A stretch of 64,000 nucleotides of DNA from Pseudomonadota bacterium (lineage in GTDB: Bacteria; Pseudomonadota; Alphaproteobacteria; Sphingomonadales; Sphingomonadaceae), in assembly GCA_023390415.1 (NCBI GenBank), contig JAEWCW010000212.1, positions 15,104 through 79,103 of the forward strand, written 5' to 3'. This document shows, piece after piece, positions 56,610 to 64,000 of this stretch (positions within the stretch are counted from its first letter, which is position 1; each line of letters opens with the position of its first letter). Made by a program: the position numbers and the translations under genes. The notes under the pieces are model-generated. The model was not told the DNA's origin. It ran no database searches and worked only from the letters and a program-made list of their open reading frames with translations.

Positions 56610-57842
56610 TCACTGGGGACAATCGTAGCCGCCAGCTTCGATGATCGCTTGGCAACGCATCAGTCGGTTGTACTTCTGCTCGACCTCGAGCTCCTGCGTC
56701 CGCAGCTGCTGCTGACGCATCTCGGAGGTGGCGTTGTGATAGCCCAGAAGGGAATCCCCCACCCCGGCGATCGCCGCTGTCACCGCTTCGCCACCAGCTT
56801 CGCTGTTGATAGCCATGCTGGTGCGCCGACCAAATTGGTCCAACTCGACCTTGAACGAACGGCTGCGAAACAGGCCGGCATGCAAACGATAGTAAGAAAT
56901 CCCCGCCCACTGGCCGATCGGGAGCGACGTGCGTGTGGATCCGTTGATCGCAGAGCCCGCCCACACAGAGCCAGCGGGCTGTTGGATGGTCACAACCGCA
57001 GGAGCGGGTTCGCGCATGGCGATAAACGGACCGCGTGGCGCGGGCGCATTCGAGAAGTCATTGCTCAGGCCTGGGGCACGCTCGAAAGCCAGCGGCAGCC
57101 TAAAGGCCGACAGAAGTGTCGGGTTGATGTTACTGAACCACTTCGAGAGATCCTCCGGCACGAACTCGATCGAGCTCGTGTTGCCTGGCGCCGGCGGCTG
57201 GACCGTACGGGTGAGATTGATGCGCAGCTCATTCGCCTCCAGATCGACGATATGTCCGGCAAGCACCGTGATTGCGCCGCGAAGTTCGGTGATCTGCGCC
57301 GGAGTGGTGGAATTCTGGAGCTCCCGCCGGAGCTGCGCCATACGCTGACGAAGCCGAGTGCGCTCCGCAACCGCGGCCCCAGTACGGCTGTTGCAGCTCG
57401 GCGTGTCAGGCTGCGAAGGAATGTCCACCATCGCCTCGAATCCCAGGACCGGGATGCCCAACCCTGCGGCAGTTGTCCCAATCCTGATGATATTGCCCAA
57501 TATCGCTCCGGTTCGATCCGAGACAGCACTGCCGATCGATTTTACCGTTCCGTTGTCATAGAGGCTGATTGACAGCTCCCGCCGCTGCAAAAAGGATCTG
57601 AGGTCGTTGCCCGAGATGCGGAACCGACGCCCCGGAACCGCCACCGGGGTGAGCGTCATCGTCGGACGGACCGTCGGCACGGCTTGAAGCGCGGTCGGAC
57701 AAGTCTCCAAGACCATATCCAGGCCGACGCGAAGGTTCGTGTCGGCGAGGGCGTATTCGATCGAATCGGCTGGAGGCGACGCAAGGGCTTCAGACGATGT
57801 GAATGTTGCCGAGATCAGCAATAAGAAGGATCCGCCTTTCAT
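56610..57842 (-). CDS. Secreted protein of unknown function
   Basis: A 410-residue protein with a signal peptide (FLLLISATFTSSEALA). I recognise no domain. It has a likely coiled coil near residues 165-215 (ERTRLRQRMAQLRRELQNS), a hydrophobic Gly-rich stretch (GNIIRIGTTAAGLGIPVLGF), and a second helical region at the end (EMRQQQLRTQELEVEQKYNRLM) with two cysteines. GGGGG lies about eight bases before ATG 57842. The base composition looks lower in GC than its neighbours and codon use is less biased, which suggests acquisition from elsewhere. Confidence 0.75.
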   Translation of the reverse strand: MKGGSFLLLISATFTSSEALASPPADSIEYALADTNLRVGLDMVLETCPTALQAVPTVRPTMTLTPVAVPGRRFRISGNDLRSFLQRRELSISLYDNGTVKSIGSAVSDRTGAILGNIIRIGTTAAGLGIPVLGFEAMVDIPSQPDTPSCNSRTGAAVAERTRLRQRMAQLRRELQNSTTPAQITELRGAITVLAGHIVDLEANELRINLTRTVQPPAPGNTSSIEFVPEDLSKWFSNINPTLLSAFRLPLAFERAPGLSNDFSNAPAPRGPFIAMREPAPAVVTIQQPAGSVWAGSAINGSTRTSLPIGQWAGISYYRLHAGLFRSRSFKVELDQFGRRTSMAINSEAGGEAVTAAIAGVGDSLLGYHNATSEMRQQQLRTQELEVEQKYNRLMRCQAIIEAGGYDCPQ

Positions 57843-57972
57843 AGCGCCCCCAAAAGTCGCACGATTGAAGCGCGGAAGGCTCGCTCTCCTGGAGGCGAGA
57901 GTCGAGCAGAGACCGCTCCGTTTTGGTGCAATAGTTCTTATTCGAATCGGGCGGGTAGCGCCTTGGCCTGCC

Positions 57973-58926
57973 CTAGCGCCGGAACCAGCGCTCGCGCAGG
58001 AACCAGGCGAAGACCGCAAGCCCGACCAGGACGCAGAAGCCGACCACGCCCCAGAAGGCCCAAGGCTCGTCGGCAAAGGGAATCCCTTCGACGTTCATGC
58101 CGAGCAGGCCGGTGATGAAGGTCAGCGGAAGGAAGATGAAGGCGACGATCGAGATCAGCAAAGCGCGCTGATCGAGCTGCTCTGCGCGGAGGTCCGAAAG
58201 CTGCTCGTGGAGCAGGGCCGCGCGCTCGCGGACCGCCTCGAGCTCCTCCGCCATGCGCGCGAAGCGGTCGGCGGCCTCGCCGATATGGAGCCGGTCGTCC
58301 TGGTGGAGCCAGTCGAAGTCGAGCCGAGCGAGCTCGAGCAAGGCGTCGCGGTTCGGTGCGACGAAGCGGCGGAAGGCGATCGCCTCCGACCGGATGCGCG
58401 CGATCTCGGTGCGCAGCCGATAGAGATTGCCGTCGTCGAGCTCGCTTTCGCAGCCGTCGAGCCGGTCGCCCAATGCCGCCACCTGCGGATCGAGCGCGCG
58501 GCTGATCTCGCGGGCGTAGGCCGAGACGAGATCACCGGAATCCCTGACCTTGCCGGCCGCGGCGAATTCGAAGACCGAGGTCGTCGCGTGCATCGGCCGG
58601 CGGCTGAGCGAGATCAAACGGTCCCGCCGCACCCACATTCTGATCGAGACCAGCCGATCCGAATCGGCAGGGTCGAGCTCCCCTGGACCGCGCAAGTTGA
58701 CCAGGGCGCCGTCGCCGATCTGGTCGCAGCGCGGACGAGTCTCGGTCGCGACCAGGGCCGCGGCGGCGATGTCCGGAATATCGTCCGTCTGCCGGAGGAT
58801 CGCGAGATCGGGCGGATCGCCCCCTTCGAGGTGGATCCAGAGAAAGCCTTCGCCCTGGTGTCGCGCCGCCTCCTCGACCGACAGGCGCCGCGGCCCGCCA
58901 TTCTCGACGAGGACGGCGCCTTCCAT
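57973..58926 (-). CDS. CorA-family transporter (zinc transporter ZntB-like)
   Basis: A 317-residue CorA/ZntB-type protein. A cytoplasmic N-terminal domain (residues 1-250) ends in a long helix (ERAALLHEQLSDLRAEQLDQRALLIS), followed by two membrane helices near the C-terminus with the pore motif GMNVEGIP (GMN) between them. Family members form pentameric channels for Mg, Co or Zn; the ZntB branch is suggested by the DxxLHxxLD-poor N-terminus and by the sequence RALDPQVAALGDRLD, but this is not certain. ATG 58926 overlaps the galU stop. Confidence 0.86.
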   Translation of the reverse strand: MEGAVLVENGGPRRLSVEEAARHQGEGFLWIHLEGGDPPDLAILRQTDDIPDIAAAALVATETRPRCDQIGDGALVNLRGPGELDPADSDRLVSIRMWVRRDRLISLSRRPMHATTSVFEFAAAGKVRDSGDLVSAYAREISRALDPQVAALGDRLDGCESELDDGNLYRLRTEIARIRSEAIAFRRFVAPNRDALLELARLDFDWLHQDDRLHIGEAADRFARMAEELEAVRERAALLHEQLSDLRAEQLDQRALLISIVAFIFLPLTFITGLLGMNVEGIPFADEPWAFWGVVGFCVLVGLAVFAWFLRERWFRR

Positions 58927-59783
58927 CAGAGCTCCGCGAGGAAGGCGCGCACCGCCGGTGCGACGTCCTCCCGCTTGAGCGCGAGGGCGAGGTTGGCGAG
59001 GACGAAGCCGGTCTTGTCGCCGCAATCGTGGCGCTCGCCGTCGAACGTGACGCCGTGGAAGGGCTGGGTGCCGATCAGCCGCGCCATCGCGTCGGTGAGC
59101 TGGATCTCGCCGCCGGCGCCCCGCTCCTGCCGGCCGAGCAGGTCCATGATCTCGGGCTGGAGGATGTAGCGGCCGACCACGGCGAGGGTGGACGGCGCCT
59201 CCTCCGGGCTGGGCTTCTCGACGAGGCCCTTCACCTCGGTCAGCCGGCCGTCGCGGGCGCCGGGCGAGACGATTCCGTAGCTCGCGGTGCGCTCGCGCGG
59301 CACCTCCTGGACGCAGATGATGTTGCCGCCGACCTTTTGATAAGCCTCGACCATCTGGGCGACGCAGCCGGGCGTTCCGACCATCAAATCGTCCGGGAGA
59401 AGCACCGCGAAGGGCTCGTCGCCGATCAGGTCGCGCGCGCACCAGACGGCATGGCCGAGGCCGAGCGGCTCCTGCTGGCGGACCGACTTCAGCGCGCCGT
59501 GCGGGAGCCGGGTGATGTCGAGCGGCTCGAGCGACTTGCCGCGCGCCTTCATGGTCGCTTCGAGCTCGTAGGCGATGTCGAAATGGTCCTCGAGCGCGCC
59601 CTTGCCGCGGCCCGTGACGAAGATCATCTGCTCGATCCCCGCTTCCCGGGCTTCGTCGACAGCGTACTGGATGAGCGGCCGGTCGACGACGGTGAGCATC
59701 TCCTTGGGGATCGCCTTGGTGGCGGGGAGGAAGCGTGTGCCGAGGCCGGCGACCGGAAAGACTGCCTTGCGGACGGGTTTCAT
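58926..59783 (-). CDS. galU: UTP-glucose-1-phosphate uridylyltransferase
   Basis: A 285-residue nucleotidyltransferase. Conserved parts: VFPVAGLGTRFLPATKAIPKEML (nucleotide-binding loop), DRPLIQYAVDEAREAGI, PLGLGHAVWCAR, FAVLLPDDLM with the metal aspartate, VKGLVEKPSPEEAPS, and GGEIQLTDAM. It makes UDP-glucose, the precursor for UDP-glucuronate and UDP-galactose and so for the surface polysaccharides encoded at the other end of the window. Confidence 0.95.
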   Translation of the reverse strand: MKPVRKAVFPVAGLGTRFLPATKAIPKEMLTVVDRPLIQYAVDEAREAGIEQMIFVTGRGKGALEDHFDIAYELEATMKARGKSLEPLDITRLPHGALKSVRQQEPLGLGHAVWCARDLIGDEPFAVLLPDDLMVGTPGCVAQMVEAYQKVGGNIICVQEVPRERTASYGIVSPGARDGRLTEVKGLVEKPSPEEAPSTLAVVGRYILQPEIMDLLGRQERGAGGEIQLTDAMARLIGTQPFHGVTFDGERHDCGDKTGFVLANLALALKREDVAPAVRAFLAEL

Positions 59784-59826
59784 TCTCGCTCCGAATATGA
59801 AGGTCCGAGACGGGCCGGACGGCGCG

Positions 59827-60063
59827 TCATTGCGGCGGCAGGTCGAACCGGTCCTCCTCGCGCTCCTCGGAGCGCGTGATCAGCTCGTCGACCCGTGCCG
59901 GCCGTGTAATGGGCGGCGGCTCCAACAGTTCCTCGGCGGAAGCGGGGCGGGTCGCGGTCTCGGCCTGGACCGGGAGCGCCTCGCCCGGCGGCGGCTCGAG
60001 CGGGGTCTGGACTCCGCAGGCGCCGAGCGCGGGCAGAAGAGCGGATGCGATCCAGGCCCTCAT
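59827..60063 (-). CDS. Small lipoprotein downstream of argH (LptM-like position)
   Basis: A 78-residue lipoprotein with a short signal peptide and lipobox LGAC near residue 16, then a proline- and glutamate-rich tail. The start ATG overlaps the argH stop (ATGA). A small lipoprotein in this place, after argH and normally before lysA, is conserved in many proteobacteria and is called LptM in E. coli, where it helps LptD maturation. Here lysA does not follow. Identity with LptM is inferred from position only. Confidence 0.7.
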   Translation of the reverse strand: MRAWIASALLPALGACGVQTPLEPPPGEALPVQAETATRPASAEELLEPPPITRPARVDELITRSEEREEDRFDLPPQ

Positions 60064-61436
60064 TCGGTCATCCCCAGCGCCTTCTTCGCCGCCTCGACCT
60101 TGCGCCGCACCGCCTGCGGGGCGGTGCCGCCGAAGCTCGTCCTGCTCTTTACCGAAGCGTCGATCGTGAGGACATCGAAAATGCGCCCGTCGATTCGCGG
60201 GTCGATCGCCTTGAGGTCGGCGATATCGAGCTCCCAGAGCTTCACCCCCTTCTCGTCCGCGGCGCGGACGGCGCGGCCGGTGATGTGATGGGCCTCGCGG
60301 AACGGCACGCCGGCCTCGCGCACCAGCCAGTCGGCGAGATCGGTTGCGGTGGCGTGGCCGGCCTCGAGCGCGGCGCGCATGCGCTCGGGAACGAAGGTCA
60401 GGGTCTCGATCATGCCGGTCATCGCCGCGATCGACAGCGCAAGCAGGTCCTGCGCCTCGAAGACCGGCGGCTTATCGTCCTGCATGTCCTTCGAGTATGC
60501 GAGCGGAAGGCCCTTCATCGTCACGACCAAAGCGGTCATCGCGCCGACGATCCGCCCGGCATGGCCGCGGACCAGCTCGGCCGCGTCGGGGTTGCGCTTC
60601 TGCGGCATGATCGACGAGCCGGTCGAATAAGCGTCGGGAAGCTGGACGAAGCCGAAGGGCTGGCTCGCCCAGATCACGATCTCTTCGGCGAGGCGGGAGA
60701 GGTGGAGCGCCGTCTGAGTGGCGGCCATCAGGAAATCGAGCGCGAAATCGCGGTCCGAGACCGAGTCGATCGAATTGGCGGTCGGCCGGTCGAAACCGAG
60801 CGCGAGCGCCGTCGCCTCGCGGTCGAGCGGGAAGCCGGTGCCGGCGAGGGCGGCGGCGCCGAGCGGGCTCTCGTTCATCCGCTTGCGGGCGTCGGCGAAG
60901 CGCGAGCGGTCGCGCCGGAACATCTCGTAATAGGCCATCAGATGGTGGCCGAGGGTCACCGGCTGGGCGACCTGAAGGTGGGTGAAGCCGGGCATCACCG
61001 TCGCCGCATGCTCTTCCGCGCGGGTGACGAGCGCGCGCTGGAACGCCTCCAGCCCGGCGAGATCGTCGTCGATCGCATCGCGCACCCAAAGGCGGAAGTC
61101 GGTCGCGACCTGGTCGTTGCGAGAGCGGGCGGTGTGGAGCCGGCCGGCTGCCGGGCCGATCAGCTCGGCGAGGCGGCTCTCGACATGCATGTGGATGTCC
61201 TCGAGCGCGGGATCCTCGGGAACCCCGGACGCCTCATATTCCTCCTCGATCCGCTCCAGCCCCTCGCAGATCGAATCGGCATCCTCGGCCGGGACGATGC
61301 TTTTGGTGGCGAGCATGGAGACATGGGCGCGGCTCGCCTCGAGATCCTGGCGCCACATCCGCTTGTCGAAGCCGATCGAGGCATTTATCTCGCGCATCAG
61401 CGCCGAGGGCCCCTCGGCGAAGCGCCCGCCCCACAT
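60060..61436 (-). CDS. argH: Argininosuccinate lyase
   Basis: A 458-residue lyase of the fumarase/aspartase superfamily. Motifs: [18 protein letters not shown] at the start, [51 protein letters not shown], and the signature loop [16 protein letters not shown] with the catalytic serine. It splits argininosuccinate to arginine and fumarate. ATG 61436 is the family start; its start codon is separated by only one base from the GTG of the divergent TlpA-like gene. Confidence 0.95.
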   Translation of the reverse strand: MWGGRFAEGPSALMREINASIGFDKRMWRQDLEASRAHVSMLATKSIVPAEDADSICEGLERIEEEYEASGVPEDPALEDIHMHVESRLAELIGPAAGRLHTARSRNDQVATDFRLWVRDAIDDDLAGLEAFQRALVTRAEEHAATVMPGFTHLQVAQPVTLGHHLMAYYEMFRRDRSRFADARKRMNESPLGAAALAGTGFPLDREATALALGFDRPTANSIDSVSDRDFALDFLMAATQTALHLSRLAEEIVIWASQPFGFVQLPDAYSTGSSIMPQKRNPDAAELVRGHAGRIVGAMTALVVTMKGLPLAYSKDMQDDKPPVFEAQDLLALSIAAMTGMIETLTFVPERMRAALEAGHATATDLADWLVREAGVPFREAHHITGRAVRAADEKGVKLWELDIADLKAIDPRIDGRIFDVLTIDASVKSRTSFGGTAPQAVRRKVEAAKKALGMTE

Positions 61437-61437
61437 C

Positions 61438-62037
61438 GTGCTGGAGTTGCCGTTGCGGCCCGAAATCGTCTCTCTCCTCGTCGCTGCCGCGGCCCTGACC
61501 CTCGTCGGCTGCGATAGGCAAAGCGCGCCCGAGCCGCAAGGCAACGCCGCCGCGCCCGCCCCGGCCGCAGGCAACGGGAGCGCGACCTACCCGACCGGCC
61601 GGCTCGACCGCAGCCATGCGGGCAGCGCCGCCCCGAGCGTCGAGTTCCGCGATCCGGATGGCGAGGTCGCGACCATCGCCGACTTCCGCGGCAAGCCCTT
61701 GCTGGTCAACCTGTGGGCGACATGGTGCGCGCCCTGCGTCGTCGAAATGCCGTCACTCGACCGGCTCGCCGTGCGCGAGGGCGCTCGGCTGCAGGTGCTC
61801 GCGCTCAGCCAGGACATCGAAGGCCGGGAGGCGGTCGCCCGCTTCTTCGAGGAGCGGTCCTTACGCAACCTCGAGCCCTATCTGGACGACCAGATGGCGT
61901 TCATGACGTCGCTCCGCATCGGCACGCTGCCCACCACCATCCTCTACGACGCGCAAGGACGCGAAGTCTGGCGGATGACCGGCATGGCGGATTGGGAGAG
62001 CGCGCGGATCCAGGGACTCCTGCGCGAGGCGGACTGA
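61438..62037 (+). CDS. TlpA-like thioredoxin-fold lipoprotein
   Basis: A protein of about 199 residues. The N-terminal segment [17 protein letters not shown] is a lipoprotein signal with lipobox LVGC, then an Ala/Pro/Gly linker, then a thioredoxin domain with [17 protein letters not shown] (active site CAPC near residue 100) and the cis-proline region IGTLPTTIL. It would act as periplasmic disulfide reductase, for example in cytochrome c maturation. The start is uncertain: GTG 61438, TTG 61447 or TTG 61453, none with a good ribosome site. Head-to-head with argH. Confidence 0.87.
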   Translation: MLELPLRPEIVSLLVAAAALTLVGCDRQSAPEPQGNAAAPAPAAGNGSATYPTGRLDRSHAGSAAPSVEFRDPDGEVATIADFRGKPLLVNLWATWCAPCVVEMPSLDRLAVREGARLQVLALSQDIEGREAVARFFEERSLRNLEPYLDDQMAFMTSLRIGTLPTTILYDAQGREVWRMTGMADWESARIQGLLREAD

Positions 62038-62041
62038 TCGG

Positions 62042-62168
62042 GCGAGACCGTCATCCCGGCGAAGGCCGGGATCTCGGGACGAGAAGTCTCTGGGCTCAAT
62101 GCAGCGCTGCACAGCGGCAGAGCCTACTCCCGCCGAGATGCCAGCCTTCGCTGGCATGACGGTCTCGC
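62042..62168. repeat. Paired REP-like palindromes in inverted orientation (BIME-like), between convergent genes
   Basis: Outer arms GCGAGACCGTCAT (62042-62054) and ATGACGGTCTCGC (62156-62168) are perfect inverted repeats of 13 bases. Inside, 62055-62077 and 62133-62155 match as inverted repeats with four differences of 23. Each arm is itself a hairpin (CCCGGC gaag GCCGGG on the left; GCCAGC gaag GCTGGC on the right), and the four differences are compensated within each hairpin. It lies between the convergent tlpA-like and dapD genes, where it may also end transcription. Confidence 0.8.
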
Positions 62169-62993
62169 TCAGTCCCTGAGCAGCTCGTTGATTCCGGTCT
62201 TGCTGCGAGTCTTCGCGTCCACGCGCTTGACGATGACGGCGCAGGCAAGGCTGGGGCCGCCGTCCTTGCCGGGCAGGGTGCCGGGGACGACCACCGAATA
62301 AGCGGGTACCCGGCCGTAGATCACCTCGCCGGTCGCGCGGTCGACGATCTTGGTCGAGGCGCCGATGAAGACGCCCATCGAGATCACGGCGCCCTGCTCG
62401 ACCACCACGCCCTCGGCGACCTCGGAGCGGGCGCCGATGAAGCAATCGTCCTCGATGATGACAGGGCCGGCCTGCAAGGGCTCGAGCACGCCGCCGATCC
62501 CGGTGCCGCCTGAAATATGGACGTTGCGGCCGATCTGCGCGCAGGAGCCGACTGTCGCCCAGGTATCGACCATCGTCCCCTCGCCGACAAAAGCGCCGAT
62601 GTTGACGAAGCTCGGCATCAGCACGGCGTTGCCGGCGACGAAGGCGCCGCGCCGGACGATCGCGCCCGGGACTGCGCGGAAGCCGGCGGCGGCGAACTGC
62701 TCAGCGCCCCAGCCCTCGAACTTGGACGGCACCTTGTCCCACCAGGGCGCGCCGCCGGGGCCGCCGGGGATCAGGCCCATCGGAGTCAGGCGGAAGGAGA
62801 GCAGGACCGCCTTCTTCAGCCACTGATTGACCGTCCAGGCGCCGTCCGCGCCCTTCTCCGCGACCCGCGCCTCGCCCGAGTCGAGCAGCCGGATCGCGGC
62901 CTCGACCGCCCCGCGGACGGAAGCGTCACCGGATTCGAGCGAGTCGCGCCGCTCCCAGGCGTCGTCGATGATGCGCTGGAGTTCGGCGGTCAT
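62169..62993 (-). CDS. dapD: 2,3,4,5-tetrahydropyridine-2,6-dicarboxylate N-succinyltransferase
   Basis: A 274-residue left-handed beta-helix acyltransferase of lysine and diaminopimelate biosynthesis. Recognised: [15 protein letters not shown] at the start, [83 protein letters not shown], and INELLRD at the end. It transfers succinyl from succinyl-CoA. ATG 62993 overlaps the stop of the upstream HAD gene (ATGA). Confidence 0.95.
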   Translation of the reverse strand: MTAELQRIIDDAWERRDSLESGDASVRGAVEAAIRLLDSGEARVAEKGADGAWTVNQWLKKAVLLSFRLTPMGLIPGGPGGAPWWDKVPSKFEGWGAEQFAAAGFRAVPGAIVRRGAFVAGNAVLMPSFVNIGAFVGEGTMVDTWATVGSCAQIGRNVHISGGTGIGGVLEPLQAGPVIIEDDCFIGARSEVAEGVVVEQGAVISMGVFIGASTKIVDRATGEVIYGRVPAYSVVVPGTLPGKDGGPSLACAVIVKRVDAKTRSKTGINELLRD

Positions 62994-63664
62994 TCTGGGT
63001 CCTCGTTTGTAATCTCGGTCAACCAAGCGCCGATATCCTCGGTGCGGTAATCGATAAAGGCCGGATCGGCATTCCGGCCCGCTTGCTCGGAGCCGTTGTC
63101 GACCCAGACCGTGGTCATCCCCAGCGCCTTGGCCGGCTCCAGGTTGCGCGCCATGTCCTCGACGAACAGGGCGCGCGCGGGGTCGATGTCGTAGCGCGCG
63201 CAGAGAGCGGCATAAGCCCGGGGATCGGGCTTCGGCACATAATCCATGGCGTGGATGTCGTGCAGCCCATCGAAGGCGTTGGCGAGGCCGAGCCGATCGA
63301 GCACGCGGCGCGCATAATCCTCGTCGCCGTTGGTGAAGACGAACTTTCGGCCGGGAAGCCGATCGAGCGCCGCGACGACCCGCGGATCGGCAACCAACCG
63401 GGCGAGATCGATGTCGTGGACGAAGGCGAGGAACTCGCGCGGATCGGTGCCGTGGCTCGCCATCAGCCCGGCGAGGGTGGTCCCGTGCGCGTGGAAATAG
63501 CCCTTCTGGACCCTGCGCGCTTCCGCATGGTCGCAGCCGAGCAGCTGCTGTATATATTCGCCCATCCGGACGTCGATCAGCGAAAAGAGATCGGTCGAGG
63601 CCGGATAGAGGCTGTTGTCGAGATCGAAGATCCAGCTCTCGATATGGCCGAGGTCCGCGCGCAT
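62990..63664 (-). CDS. HAD-superfamily pyrimidine 5'-nucleotidase
   Basis: A 224-residue HAD hydrolase of the pyrimidine 5'-nucleotidase (SDT1-like) group. The nucleophile motif is FDLDNSLYP, motif II is FVFTNGD, the lysine motif is KPDPRAY, and the acidic motif is [17 protein letters not shown]. It dephosphorylates nucleoside monophosphates or similar small molecules. AAGGG lies seven bases before ATG 63664, and the gene is translationally coupled to dapD downstream. A complex inverted repeat begins 13 bases before its start codon. Confidence 0.9.
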   Translation of the reverse strand: MRADLGHIESWIFDLDNSLYPASTDLFSLIDVRMGEYIQQLLGCDHAEARRVQKGYFHAHGTTLAGLMASHGTDPREFLAFVHDIDLARLVADPRVVAALDRLPGRKFVFTNGDEDYARRVLDRLGLANAFDGLHDIHAMDYVPKPDPRAYAALCARYDIDPARALFVEDMARNLEPAKALGMTTVWVDNGSEQAGRNADPAFIDYRTEDIGAWLTEITNEDPE

Positions 63665-63676
63665 GGCAGACCCTTA

Positions 63677-63754
63677 GGGTCCGTACTCGATACCCACAAT
63701 GACCGGATTGCCCGGGCAATCGCGGCGTGGCGGGCGGGTATCAGGTACGGACCC
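63677..63754. repeat. Nested inverted repeat element between divergent genes
   Basis: GGGTCCGTACTCGATACCC (63677-63695) and GGGTATCAGGTACGGACCC (63736-63754) are inverted repeats of 19 bases with 17 pairs. The loop contains a perfect 16-base palindrome GATTGCCCGGGCAATC (63706-63721). It lies just upstream of the HAD gene and may carry its promoter or be a REP/MITE-like element. Confidence 0.75.
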
Positions 63755-63841
63755 CAGGCAGGCCTTCAGCAAATTGAAAGCATATCGGGCGTAGAGGGAG
63801 AGTCGGAAAAGCAAGCTTTCGCAAAGGGTTGAGGAAAAGGG

Positions 63842-64000
63842 ATGGACATGCGGACGCGTCGTAGCGCCTTGGTCCTCACCGTGTGCATCGCGGCGATCGC
63901 GCTTGCCGGCTGCGGTGGCGGCGGCGGTGGTCCGCGCCCCGAGCCGACCCCGATCGCGTCGCCGGCGCCGCCGCCTCCCCCGCCTCCGCCTCCCCCGCCC
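63842..64000 (+). CDS. Partial lipoprotein with Gly run and poly-proline linker (C-terminus outside window)
   Basis: The first 53 codons of a lipoprotein. A basic start (MDMRTRRSA) and hydrophobic segment end in the lipobox LAGC, directly followed by six glycines, then Pro-rich sequence with ten prolines in a row up to the edge of the window. ATG 63842 and ATG 63848 are both possible, with GAGG or AAGGG respectively at good distance. This beginning is common for surface or secreted enzymes of sphingomonads such as autotransporter-like proteases, but the catalytic part is not visible. Confidence 0.75.
   Translation, partial: MDMRTRRSALVLTVCIAAIALAGCGGGGGGPRPEPTPIASPAPPPPPPPPPPP

Noticed and set aside
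57739..59169. Open frame of 476 codons on the plus strand opposite the CorA-like gene
   Set aside because: Charged, repetitive composition and no domain; the minus-strand CorA-like protein has the GMN motif and two helices.
1..64000. CRISPR arrays, tRNA or rRNA genes, insertion sequences and prophage genes
   Set aside because: I looked for regularly spaced repeats, cloverleaf sequences, transposase motifs and phage structural genes and found none; the only repeats are the elements listed.

Overview
The window is high-GC chromosomal DNA from an alphaproteobacterium, most likely a member of the Sphingomonadales. This rests on protein character: a bifunctional Rel that starts LRQYELIEKVKAY, an HWE-type sensor kinase, an argH-small lipoprotein pair, paired cyclopropane synthases and a two-gene egtB-egtD set. 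I see no rRNA, tRNA, insertion sequence, prophage or CRISPR array. Coding density is very high, and many starts and stops overlap as ATGA or TGATG.

Positions 1-24915 form one surface-polysaccharide supercluster, mostly on the minus strand. From right to left it holds the export machinery (wza-like lipoprotein, wzc-like tyrosine autokinase), a TPR-like membrane protein, an O-antigen ligase/polymerase, a second polymerase-like membrane protein, a glycosyltransferase, a small initiating sugar-phosphate transferase, two DegT aminotransferases, a WbpM/FlaA1-type dehydratase, a NeuD-like acetyltransferase and a glycosyltransferase. A tight operon follows, encoding WbpB- and WbpD-like enzymes, a second acetyltransferase, a second dehydrogenase, an extended SDR dehydratase, an aminotransferase, a formyltransferase and the WbuX/HisH/HisF-like amidation trio. 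A UDP-HexNAc 6-dehydrogenase (25957-27222) and a UDP-GlcNAc 2-epimerase (30065-31180) lie just outside. Together these could make an amidinated di-amino uronic acid of the kind known from Pseudomonas aeruginosa O5 antigen, and a formamido-dideoxy sugar. A PPP-type phosphatase and a UDP-glucuronate 4-epimerase flank the cluster on the plus strand.

Positions 24916-25150 hold the most interesting signal. A 35-codon leader ORF with four Tyr codons within five is followed by mutually exclusive antiterminator and terminator hairpins, directly in front of phenylalanine 4-hydroxylase, the enzyme that makes tyrosine. This reads as a classic ribosome-mediated attenuator responding to tyrosine.

Positions 25151-43000 are mainly housekeeping: phhA, an M48 peptidase with a PDZ domain, small membrane proteins, tryptophan 2,3-dioxygenase, a DUF411 protein, bifunctional rel, an HxlR regulator divergent from a small secreted protein, ogt, rpoZ, dnaN, an outer-membrane barrel, rlmN and an HWE sensor kinase.

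Positions 42284-50130 concern the envelope: a tandem pair of cyclopropane-fatty-acid synthase homologues, a membrane-anchored sulfatase-superfamily protein, two large polytopic GT-C-like proteins and a GtrA flippase. Positions 50120-64000 carry marC-folD-yggT, ergothioneine genes egtB-egtD, a cobalamin adenosyltransferase, a HIG1-like protein, gluQ, an HNH protein, an unrecognised secreted protein, a CorA/ZntB transporter, galU, a small lipoprotein, argH, a TlpA-like lipoprotein, dapD, a HAD phosphatase and the start of a poly-proline lipoprotein. Two complex inverted-repeat elements (62042-62168 and 63677-63754) look like REP-type sequences.
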